Shown here: one piece after another, positions 36,501 to 42,830 of the stretch
How the letters are laid out: each line of letters opens with the position of its first letter
How positions within the stretch are numbered: the stretch's first letter is position 1
IMG/VR virus record: IMGVR_UViG_3300022074_000106
Location: 1 to 42,830 of that record
Strand: one strand, 5' to 3'
DNA length: 42,830 bases
From: a virus
Notes under the pieces: model-generated
Databases searched by the model: none
Seen by the model: only the letters and a program-made list of their open reading frames with translations
Told to the model about the DNA's origin: nothing
Position numbers and translations under genes: made by a program

Positions 36501-38340
36501 GCTCATCATTGTTCTTACTCATAATGCTTGTAGAAAAATCAGTAGCTAATGCATCTTTGCCATATAATACATTTCCTTTACCTTGCGACCTTAAATTGTA
36601 AGCAACTGAAGTAATTTCGTTTTTCTTTGCACCTACTTTATATGGAACATCTTCAAATTGTATGTTACCATCTTTATCTACAACATTCTGTCCATTTACA
36701 GTTTTTTTCACTTTTCTTGTAGGTCTTTTTACGTTTAATAATCCTTTGTTTGTGGTAACAGATTCTTGACCAAATATCTTTGCTAATTCAACAGCATCTT
36801 TTTCTTTTAAATTTTTAACTAAAAAACCTCTACCATCAGCAGTACCCTTATACATACCTTCAACAGACATAATTTGGTTACGTGTATATCCTCTTGCTAA
36901 AAGCTCTCTAATTAATGTTTCATTAGAAGTTTCTCCGTACAGTCCAACAGCTTTATTGTCATAAAATGCAGGTTCATTAGCTGTAATAATACCAAACTTT
37001 TTTGTGTTTATAAAATTTTCTAGGTCATCTTGGTCATCAAAGAATGAAAACTTATTACCTTTTTTATCAAAATTATATTTTATTTGTTGTATGATGTTAT
37101 CATCAGACCTTTTATAGTCTTGATTAAATTTATTAAAATCTTTTACTACTAAATCTTTTTCGTTACCATTGGCGTAGTATGTCTGATATTCTACTTTTAA
37201 TTTACCATCTTTAGGCTCTACGTATACTTTTCTTACTTTAGCTGTAGTTTTAACTTCACCTGTTTTTTTGTCAAAGCTACTAAAATCTATTGTTTTATAT
37301 TGTTCGTCTACTTGTGCTATTGCTTGTTTATTAATAACACCCATAGCTATCTGTGAGTAGTCTCCTAATTTCTTTTCATCAGTAAGACCAATTCTTTCTA
37401 GTGCTCTTCTTACATCTTGTTTAGATGCTTGCATTGTAGCACCACCAAATAAACTACCAAGACCTGTAGTGAGTGCACCTGTAAGAACTCTACTACCCAT
37501 ATCCATACCTTCTTCATTAGGTAAACTAGTAGTAAACCCAGACATAAAATATGTACCTAATTCTGCAGGCTTACTCTTACCTAGGCTTTTCATGTAAGGA
37601 TTGTTAGCAAACTTAAACGCTGGAGCAACAGCAAACAATGCACCTGCTACTGCATCTTGACCAAAAGCTACTGCACGCTGTTTAAACGTTGCGTCATCTT
37701 CTTGCATCATCTGACCAGTAGAACCAAATATGAGGGCTTCTCTACCCATCTCACGACCTAAAACAAATCTTCTTGCAGCAGCTACATCACTCTCTGCAAG
37801 TTTCATAAATTTATCTATATAACCTTTTTGTACACCATTTTTTCCTAGTGCATTTACAAGTAAAGAATTTTTAACACCAATACCAGCCTTTGCAACACCT
37901 TGTGCCATTTCATCTACATTGCCTGCTTTTTTAGCAGCGTTATAAATCTTAGCACCTTTTTGAAGTTTAGAAGCACTTGAACCTAACATAGCTAAACCAC
38001 CAAGACCACCTGTCATTACTGTTGCTAATGCTGTAACTCCAAAGAATGCAGCACCAGCACCTAACATCTTACCAGCTTTTGCTGCTCCTGATAGTTCATC
38101 TGCGTCTAATCTTGGGTCATTGTATAATTTACCAAATGTAAGCTCTTCACCTAAACTACCAAAAAATGCTTCACTGAATGATGGCATCTCTTGTCTAATT
38201 TCTGGTATAGATGTAAGAGCGTTTTGAGTTTGTTGAGGTTGTAAAGATAAAAGATTAGGTATGCTATCTTGTTTTGTATCTTGATTTAATAACGAAGATA
38301 GACTAGGTATACCTGTCTGTGTTTCATTGCCATTTGCCAT
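33553..38340 (-). CDS. Large internal virion protein, 1595 aa
   Basis: The longest gene, last in the leftward block. Its features are a Gln/Ser-rich N-terminus, a Gly/Ala hydrophobic stretch around 90-125 (GAAFFGVTALATVMTGGLGG), charged helical middle parts (e.g. EIKGTYRASRNKMTKKYDFY), and further Gly/Ala segments near the C-terminal third (YIGASVGAGAAIQNMYYT). The end is basic. Very large, helical proteins with membrane-like stretches at the end of a podovirus late operon are usually ejection proteins that leave the virion with the DNA. No lytic transglycosylase or protease motif is obvious. Palindrome copies lie at 35586 and 37680. Confidence 0.6.
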   Translation of the reverse strand: MANGNETQTGIPSLSSLLNQDTKQDSIPNLLSLQPQQTQNALTSIPEIRQEMPSFSEAFFGSLGEELTFGKLYNDPRLDADELSGAAKAGKMLGAGAAFFGVTALATVMTGGLGGLAMLGSSASKLQKGAKIYNAAKKAGNVDEMAQGVAKAGIGVKNSLLVNALGKNGVQKGYIDKFMKLAESDVAAARRFVLGREMGREALIFGSTGQMMQEDDATFKQRAVAFGQDAVAGALFAVAPAFKFANNPYMKSLGKSKPAELGTYFMSGFTTSLPNEEGMDMGSRVLTGALTTGLGSLFGGATMQASKQDVRRALERIGLTDEKKLGDYSQIAMGVINKQAIAQVDEQYKTIDFSSFDKKTGEVKTTAKVRKVYVEPKDGKLKVEYQTYYANGNEKDLVVKDFNKFNQDYKRSDDNIIQQIKYNFDKKGNKFSFFDDQDDLENFINTKKFGIITANEPAFYDNKAVGLYGETSNETLIRELLARGYTRNQIMSVEGMYKGTADGRGFLVKNLKEKDAVELAKIFGQESVTTNKGLLNVKRPTRKVKKTVNGQNVVDKDGNIQFEDVPYKVGAKKNEITSVAYNLRSQGKGNVLYGKDALATDFSTSIMSKNNDELSFSYMIDFAEDVGLRNPTMSKKQQLIRADEILLKSSEKVTGNKNFTLYKEIKALEKEAGLLTKSPVDQRHTALKVNVFGKKSITEMTDDELQQYKALIDNQPSYTTKLHDENGGIVFDNNPVIGNFKKFMNRIMPVSTKFGNLGRELGSEALVKVETDLTQMTRLREEIKGTYRASRNKMTKKYDFYDLTKEERGLLDKELIYHIDDRFLDLRSELSRKQQLALEDILQIHQKFVGDIYDQMRKAGVQEKVFDGKNFKNQPIQKVKNFVSLTVSDEAADLLSKQDGPLRDSMIDSILKTDKRFKRGGEFFASKDKYKQAGEILDETLSHSAKHGIYGAQYSRTAKLPPKIFLDESGGIISGVDNMKLKVGDDFNGVKIGKVVDTYVEDYGLSMDRYAGRAASITSTTKFFGPEGVIKDGNFTKAFTKRIRQIEQEVGNMKDINYIKSELQKDMDIVLRGDAYDDIVSPVLRQATAWTAATGLSSPRSAIKNFFLGQVQNITTFGGTKFMRAMAKMATDDKFQKAVYERAVKIGALDAGEQLVETVGIRGQGLQARAQRALTIGMKKTEQANRLLSVAVSEVASDDALKVLAGKSDGLFANIDKSSARRILEDVFKVDGWEKAVKKGSFTPDQLNQIYFRGHTLTQGLADPTALPRFMSNAYAKPFTLFYRIAYRVTENVYQNAYKPLVQNGEVAPMLRYIGASVGAGAAIQNMYYTVHNTDPDKFVSAPERFWNYFVDGEGLGIFSALAETNRPIAQSLTPAIVQNGQNLLGAASLVAQGTFASETPGQRQVLLKEAGNQLTKAIPIANDIVNGIRKRTDKKTETRFRTFRQKQGAYKSDILNTEYSGKFNFNNATTKSLMYRQLQANLYSDRTLEQKNKDFWAAVTYIQHQYEMANTTRTNKRKAFNYAYDRALNYLEDSEPISLSKRRTQGRKTSDYDDFVSRLDNSELQELRVLEQTYKNKLREYRQYVKSQKNKYRP

Positions 38341-38347
38341 GATTGTT

Positions 38348-39520
38348 TTAGTAGCTCATAATATCATAAAATGGCAAAGTAGCTGCTTCTTTGGCAAGGT
38401 ATGATTGTTGTGCTAAGTTTGATTGTATTTGTTCACCTCTAACACTTAATTCAGATATTTCTTTATCTATTTTATCTAAATCTTTTTTAGTTTTGGCGTT
38501 TCTTCTTTCTTTTTTTAGTTTTTCTAATTTTTGTGCATCAGATTCTAATTCAAAATCATTGTCTACTAATTTTACAGTTCCATCTTTATTACTATACAGG
38601 TACTTATTTCCTGTTGATTCATCCATTCTAACAACTTCTTCGTTTGGTCCTAATGCATTTTTTTCAGCATCTGTTAAAGGTCTTTGAGTCATAGAACCAC
38701 CTGAATTATTATTTTTTTCTATTGATGACATACTTAATAATGTTAATTTATTTTCATATTTTTTAATGACTGACTCTGGTGCGTCTGAATTTCTTAAAGA
38801 TGATATAACGTTTCCTAAATCTATCATTAGTTTATCTTTATCTTTTTGATTTTCAATGGAATCTAGTTTATCTTTATCTAGTCTATCTATCATAAATGTA
38901 GCTATCTGTGTAGGATTGTTTGAACCTGAAATTATATTTTTTAGTTCATCTTCGTTTTCAAACTCAACAATATCAAGCACATCGTTTGCAAATTCTCTGT
39001 TTTTCTTAACTGCTAATCTTTTGTCAAAATTAGATGTATCTCTTTTAATACCTTTAGAGTCTAACTCTAATCTAAAATCACTTAACTGTATTTCTGCTTC
39101 TTCAACAGTCAAGTTTTCAAAATTATCTGACAAATTTTTAAATTTTTTATTTATATCATTATTGTTTGTAACAGTAACACCTTTAGATTTTCTTACAGCA
39201 TTCCCTAAGTTTCTACCTCTATCAGTTTTGTAAGAAATATTATCTCCATAAGCAACAGCTTCGTCACCTTCTAAATCTGCAAGTATATCAACCATCGCAA
39301 CATCTTCTGAAAAATTTCTAGAATCTACCATATCGTTGTATTGAGTATTTCTAAATGATTTTTCATCAGCATATCTTTCATCTTCTTTTTGTTGCTGGTC
39401 TCTATATCTTTCTTGCTCTATTAATAAGCCAGGTAATTGATTTAACATATCACCAAGCGTATCTTGTCTTGATGCCATTGATGCTGCATCTAAAATCTTA
39501 TCTACATAACTTCTAGCCAT
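38348..39520 (-). CDS. Coiled-coil virion protein, 390 aa
   Basis: Long charged helices dominate (IEQERYRDQQQKEDERYADE; KLEKLKKERRNAKTKKDLDK). It has no membrane helix and no catalytic motif. It lies between the large internal protein and a 221-aa protein, overlapping the latter's end by one base. By position it is probably one of the internal core or ejection proteins. Confidence 0.55.
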   Translation of the reverse strand: MARSYVDKILDAASMASRQDTLGDMLNQLPGLLIEQERYRDQQQKEDERYADEKSFRNTQYNDMVDSRNFSEDVAMVDILADLEGDEAVAYGDNISYKTDRGRNLGNAVRKSKGVTVTNNNDINKKFKNLSDNFENLTVEEAEIQLSDFRLELDSKGIKRDTSNFDKRLAVKKNREFANDVLDIVEFENEDELKNIISGSNNPTQIATFMIDRLDKDKLDSIENQKDKDKLMIDLGNVISSLRNSDAPESVIKKYENKLTLLSMSSIEKNNNSGGSMTQRPLTDAEKNALGPNEEVVRMDESTGNKYLYSNKDGTVKLVDNDFELESDAQKLEKLKKERRNAKTKKDLDKIDKEISELSVRGEQIQSNLAQQSYLAKEAATLPFYDIMSY

Positions 39521-40185
39521 TACTCTGTTCCTCCAGACATAGATGCTTCTATTGCTGCTTGTATTGCAGCTAATTGTTCCTCTGTAAAATTAAAGTTAAA
39601 ACCAATATTTTGTAATGATGAAAAGTCAAATCCAGCTCCAGATATAACACCTGGCTGTAGTTCATTTGGAGCAGTAAATCCTTCATCATCAAACAATCCA
39701 GCTAGTTCTGCAATCTTAAGTGCATCACTTCTTCTGTTTGCTTCTAGCCCTGCTATATATCTTCTTTCATTTCCTACTCTGTCTACAATTTCTTCTTCAA
39801 TGTCATAAAGACCTCTGCCAAAAGCAGAGCCAGCTCGTTGTCCTTGCATAGCAGTTTGTTGGCTTAACTCTCCCATAAAATCTCTACCTCTAACAAGACC
39901 TGCTCTACCTTGCATTCCTCTTGCCTCTCTTTGTCCTTGAAATAAACTTTGTTCAAGACCAGTATAAGTTTCTCCTAATTGGTCTGATAGTCTACCTTGT
40001 TGCTCAGTTCTGTATTGCTGATATATTTCTGCACTAGGGTCTGTTAAGGCATATAACTCTTCTGGTATTTCAGTAAAAAATTGTGAATATTGTGAATATT
40101 GTCCTGCCCCAATACCTAAAGGACCAAACATTTCATTTAAAAAATCATCTGTTGATTGTGCTTCCATGTGTCCAGGAATATGCAT
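39520..40185 (-). CDS. Helical virion protein, 221 aa
   Basis: Its Gln/Gly/Arg-rich helices include FQGQREARGMQGRAGLVRGR and NERRYIAGLEANRRSDALKI. It ends FTEEQLAAIQAAIEASMSGG. AGGAAGG lies upstream, about 12 bases before ATG 40185; a second Met (residue 7) is possible. The composition suits an internal virion protein that lines DNA or the ejection channel. The family is unknown. Confidence 0.5.
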   Translation of the reverse strand: MHIPGHMEAQSTDDFLNEMFGPLGIGAGQYSQYSQFFTEIPEELYALTDPSAEIYQQYRTEQQGRLSDQLGETYTGLEQSLFQGQREARGMQGRAGLVRGRDFMGELSQQTAMQGQRAGSAFGRGLYDIEEEIVDRVGNERRYIAGLEANRRSDALKIAELAGLFDDEGFTAPNELQPGVISGAGFDFSSLQNIGFNFNFTEEQLAAIQAAIEASMSGGTE

Positions 40186-40187
40186 AA

Positions 40188-41066
40188 TTAAAAATTCCTT
40201 CCTATATATCTCATTGGTGTTGTGTTAAAATTAAATAAAGCATTTTGATTCTGTTCAAAGGCATTTAATTGTGGTGTTCGTAGATTGCTTAAAATATCAT
40301 CAAAATTTGGTTGTGGCAACAGTTGTTGTGGAATATCTAGATTAGCTAAACCTGTATTGCCATAAGCTCCTGCTAAATTACCAGCAGTTCCTACTGGTGT
40401 AACGTTTTCAATCTTACCTACTAAATTAGACATTGATTTTTCTCCAATACCACCTACAGCTTCTTGACTAAGATATTTTAAATATTCACCTTTAGAAATT
40501 TGACCTGATTCATATAATTCATCTAAAGAAACATCTAAATCTCCAATTTTTATATTAGTTTCACCTAACTTACCAAAAGCTCTAGCAGATAAGAAGTCTG
40601 TGAAAACATTTTTTGCAATATTTTGTCTTTGTGATTTAGTTAGGTCGTCAAAAGCATCTTCAAGGTCATCAGCCTGCTCTCTTAAGTTTCCTCTTTCTCT
40701 GTTATAAAACAATCCTTCAGAAACTAAGTCGTCAGGAACATCTACATCATAATCTTTAAAACCACCTGCTAGACCTTGTCCTGCAGCAGAACCTATTGCT
40801 GCTCCAGCTGGTCCACCTATTGCAAAACCTACAACTTGACCTGCAAGCCTACCTAAAGACAGTTTGCCTTGACGTTTACGTGCTTTTCTTTCTTCTTCTT
40901 TAGCTATTCTTTCTAGTTCGTCTGCTGCTCTTTCTAAAGCTGCTTTTTCTTGTATAGCAGTAAGTCCAGTACGAAACTGAGCTTGACTACGTTCAGATAT
41001 AGCTCTAGCTTTAGCAGCAGAAACCCCTAATGATGATTGTTGATATTGTGAAAATCCGTTTGCCAT
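40188..41066 (-). CDS. Glycine-zipper virion protein, 292 aa
   Basis: A helical N-terminus (AKARAISERSQAQFRTGLTA) is followed by KARKRQGKLSLGRLAGQVVG and AIGGPAGAAIGSAAGQGLAG, a glycine-zipper membrane segment at about residues 75-103. The rest is polar and ends in Asn/Gln-rich strands. Such proteins can insert into the host membrane during DNA entry. With the next three genes it makes a likely ejection-protein set. Confidence 0.6.
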   Translation of the reverse strand: MANGFSQYQQSSLGVSAAKARAISERSQAQFRTGLTAIQEKAALERAADELERIAKEEERKARKRQGKLSLGRLAGQVVGFAIGGPAGAAIGSAAGQGLAGGFKDYDVDVPDDLVSEGLFYNRERGNLREQADDLEDAFDDLTKSQRQNIAKNVFTDFLSARAFGKLGETNIKIGDLDVSLDELYESGQISKGEYLKYLSQEAVGGIGEKSMSNLVGKIENVTPVGTAGNLAGAYGNTGLANLDIPQQLLPQPNFDDILSNLRTPQLNAFEQNQNALFNFNTTPMRYIGRNF

Positions 41067-41128
41067 AATATATATACCCTCAATAATTTATTAATATACT
41101 TGTTACCATTTCTACTATTTTTTTAATA

Positions 41129-41446
41129 TTATCTAGCTAAATACCCTGCTGTTTGACAGCTTCTGCCTACAGGAAACTCCGACATCCTATGTCCTGTTTG
41201 AAGTGTATCATAGCTTGGGTCTAAATTAACAGCTACTAACCAATTTTGTAAATATCCTTCAGAGATAGTAATACTACCACCACTTGTTAATGATACATTA
41301 GCATTGCTATTAAAACTCATACTACCACCACCACTTGAAAGTCCTGCTAAGCTGATATTAGTAGTTTGATTTAAATTACAGCTATCAGCACAATTACTCA
41401 TCTTTAATTCACTTGAAGGATGATTTGGTATTACTGGTATTGACAT
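41129..41446 (-). CDS. Small Ser/Asn-rich protein, 105 aa
   Basis: It contains PNHPSSELKMSNCADSCNLN, then GSMSFNSNANVSLTSGGSIT, a beta-repeat-like stretch, and a C-terminal LDPSYDTLQTGHRMSEFPVG. Four Cys are present. It may be a small fibre, collar or decoration protein. The family is unknown. It lies one gene after the tail fibre. Confidence 0.5.
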   Translation of the reverse strand: MSIPVIPNHPSSELKMSNCADSCNLNQTTNISLAGLSSGGGSMSFNSNANVSLTSGGSITISEGYLQNWLVAVNLDPSYDTLQTGHRMSEFPVGRSCQTAGYLAR

Positions 41447-41447
41447 A

Positions 41448-41687
41448 TTATCCCTTTATCTTTTTGTATTCAACAATGTCTGCTTTTAATTCAGTTACTC
41501 TTGCTTCTGCAACTACTAATTCTGCTTCTGCTTGTTTAATCATATCATCAACTGGTCTTACTTCAGTCCAATCTACTACTGAAACATCTTTACCTGCTTC
41601 ATCTTTCATTGAACGAAGATGTTTGATTTCAACTTGTTTAACTGATAATCCAGCTTCTACTGCTTTTTCTGCTATTTTTTTAGCCAT
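41448..41687 (-). CDS. Small coiled-coil protein after the tail fibre, 79 aa
   Basis: Residues 35-79 form a coiled coil (DDMIKQAEAELVVAEARVTE). The N-terminus is MAKKIAEKAVEAGLSVKQVE. The initiation cassette GGAGAGTAAAATG is like that of other late genes. Being placed right after the S74 fibre, it may be a fibre chaperone or attachment protein; this is positional inference only. Confidence 0.5.
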   Translation of the reverse strand: MAKKIAEKAVEAGLSVKQVEIKHLRSMKDEAGKDVSVVDWTEVRPVDDMIKQAEAELVVAEARVTELKADIVEYKKIKG

Positions 41688-41688
41688 T

Positions 41689-42830
41689 TTACTCTCCTAT
41701 TTTATTTGTAAGTTCATCTATTTGAACTTGTTGTTGTTGTATTGCCTTTATTAAAACTGCTACCATTTTTCCATAGTCCACACTTTTAAAATCTTCTTTA
41801 GTCTTTAAGTCTTTGTTTTCTTTTATAAGTTCAGGTATAAGTTTTTGAATATCTTGTGCTATCACACCAATATCGTGTTTACCACCTCTTTTTTCTTTCC
41901 AATCATATTCTACTGGCTTCATTTTTAAGACTTCTTCTAATCCATAAGGGATAGGATTAATATTTTCTTTTAATCTTTCATCAGAACTTGTTGTAGTTGA
42001 GTATGCAATTACATCTCCATCAGCATGAAAATCTCCATCATTTTGGAAAGCAAATTCAGGAGTAGATAAATCATCTGAACTATCGTCTAAAACAAAATCA
42101 ACTCCACTTGCTGCAATACCAAATCTCCAAGCAGCATTACCTACTCTTTCCATTTTAACATTAGTTAATCCAGTTCCATTTGATATATGTAGTTTTGCAT
42201 CAACAGAAGTTTCTCCTATACCTACATTACCTGATGAGTTTATTCTCATAGCTTCAGAGCTTATACCTGCACCAAATGATAAACCATACTGATTTCCATT
42301 ACCATTGAATTGAATATATGATTGATTTGTTACATCAGTTCTTGCTAAAATTCTTGTACCTGCTGTAGTCCAATCAGAACCATCTGCTTCTCTAATTTGT
42401 CTAAATATTAATTGACTTGCATTATCTGTTTTTGATTCAAGTTTCAATAAATCAAGAGTATTAGTTGCAGTATCACCTAAATCAAATGAACTTGAATTAT
42501 CTCCAATGTGTAAAGTAGCATCAGGTGATGTTTGTCCTATACCGACATTTCCACTATTAAATGTCATAGCTGCATTGCTGCCATCTCCATCTGCAAATAT
42601 TTGAGTCGTAGTATTATTGTCAGTAAAAGCTGCTCTAAAAGTTCCTGAAGCATTATATCTGTAAAAACCACCAGTATCGTTTTGATGTGCTACTCTATCT
42701 CCTACCACATGAAGTTTATGTCCAGGTGATGCAGTTCCTATACCTACATTACCTGATGAGTTTATTCTTGCCCTTTCAGAAGCATTAACTCTAAATGCTA
42801 ATGAGTTGTCATTGTGGTCGTATCTAATGC
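41689..42830 (-). CDS. Tail fibre protein, C-terminal part with S74 chaperone domain
   Basis: The frame is open to the right edge, so the start is outside; more than 375 residues are visible. It has repeats of the type INSSGNVGIG...SPDATLHIG. The end SSDERLKENINPIPYGLEEV, KPVEYDWKEKRGGKHDIGVI and AQDIQKLIPELI is the peptidase S74 intramolecular chaperone, with the Ser-Asp cleavage pair S-S-D-E. After trimerisation it cuts itself off the fibre. A C-terminal coiled coil (AIQQQQVQIDELTNKIGE) keeps the chaperone trimeric. It is probably the rest of the gene beginning at 466. Confidence 0.85.
   Translation of the reverse strand, partial: IRYDHNDNSLAFRVNASERARINSSGNVGIGTASPGHKLHVVGDRVAHQNDTGGFYRYNASGTFRAAFTDNNTTTQIFADGDGSNAAMTFNSGNVGIGQTSPDATLHIGDNSSSFDLGDTATNTLDLLKLESKTDNASQLIFRQIREADGSDWTTAGTRILARTDVTNQSYIQFNGNGNQYGLSFGAGISSEAMRINSSGNVGIGETSVDAKLHISNGTGLTNVKMERVGNAAWRFGIAASGVDFVLDDSSDDLSTPEFAFQNDGDFHADGDVIAYSTTTSSDERLKENINPIPYGLEEVLKMKPVEYDWKEKRGGKHDIGVIAQDIQKLIPELIKENKDLKTKEDFKSVDYGKMVAVLIKAIQQQQVQIDELTNKIGE

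Noticed and set aside
33553-38340. Tape measure protein of a long-tailed phage
   Set aside because: No tail tube, sheath, assembly chaperone or baseplate genes are seen nearby, and the position at the end of the late operon fits a podovirus ejection protein better. The call remains tentative.

Overview
The window reads as an almost complete genome of a tailed double-stranded DNA bacteriophage. It is AT-rich (by eye about one third G+C), densely packed, and resembles uncultured marine phage genomes. The virion set is large and small terminase, portal, scaffold, major capsid, adaptor and nozzle-like proteins, fibre and large internal proteins. I see no tail tube, sheath or classical tape measure, so a short-tailed (podovirus-like) particle is the best reading. 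Strong AGGAGG ribosome binding sites and TTGACA/TATAAT-type promoters suggest a host with ordinary sigma-70 transcription. Two products with signal peptides, one with beta-barrel character, suggest a host with an outer membrane. I cannot name the host.

There are three blocks. (1) 18.7 kb down to 1, minus strand: small genes, a calcineurin-like phosphoesterase, terminase small and large subunits, endolysin, portal, scaffold, capsid, decoration protein, several tiny very basic proteins, adaptors, an envelope-targeted pair (thioredoxin fold plus beta-barrel-like), a GTA-type 3-TM holin, a nozzle-like protein and the start of a tail fibre. (2) 19.4-33.4 kb, plus strand: many small early genes, an SprT-like metalloprotease, an ADP-ribosyltransferase-like protein, a Cas4/RecB-like nuclease, a Rad52-superfamily annealing protein, SSB, a resolvase-like nuclease, a DnaB helicase and a cysteine-peptidase-like protein. 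No DNA polymerase, primase, RNA polymerase or integrase was seen, so replication probably uses the host polymerase. (3) 42.8-33.6 kb, minus strand: the S74-type end of a tail fibre, small virion proteins, a glycine-zipper protein, coiled-coil proteins and a 1595-residue virion protein. The tail-fibre frame is open at both window ends and the two fragments are in compatible frames, so blocks 1 and 3 are probably one late operon in a circular or permuted genome. The divergent control region is at 18.74-19.39 kb and the convergent terminator near 33.42 kb.

The most unusual feature is a palindrome, CGTTTAAACG (core GTTTAAAC), present 25 times where one or two are expected by chance. Twenty-one copies lie in the 13.4 kb plus-strand early block. 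Copies sit between genes, just upstream of promoters, inside coding regions in two different sense frames (R-L-N or F-K), and twice supply the stop codon of a gene. This points to selection on the DNA itself, for example as the binding site of a phage or host protein.

Two further regions stand out. At 26.55-26.82 kb a promoter with an operator-like dyad is followed by a roughly 90-nt small-RNA candidate with its own terminator and an exposed anti-Shine-Dalgarno stretch, then by a separate 120-nt RNA structure with a possible pseudoknot in front of the nuclease gene. At 21.4-21.8 kb a terminator, paired DnaA-box-like sites, an AT-rich tract and two promoters make a candidate replication origin.
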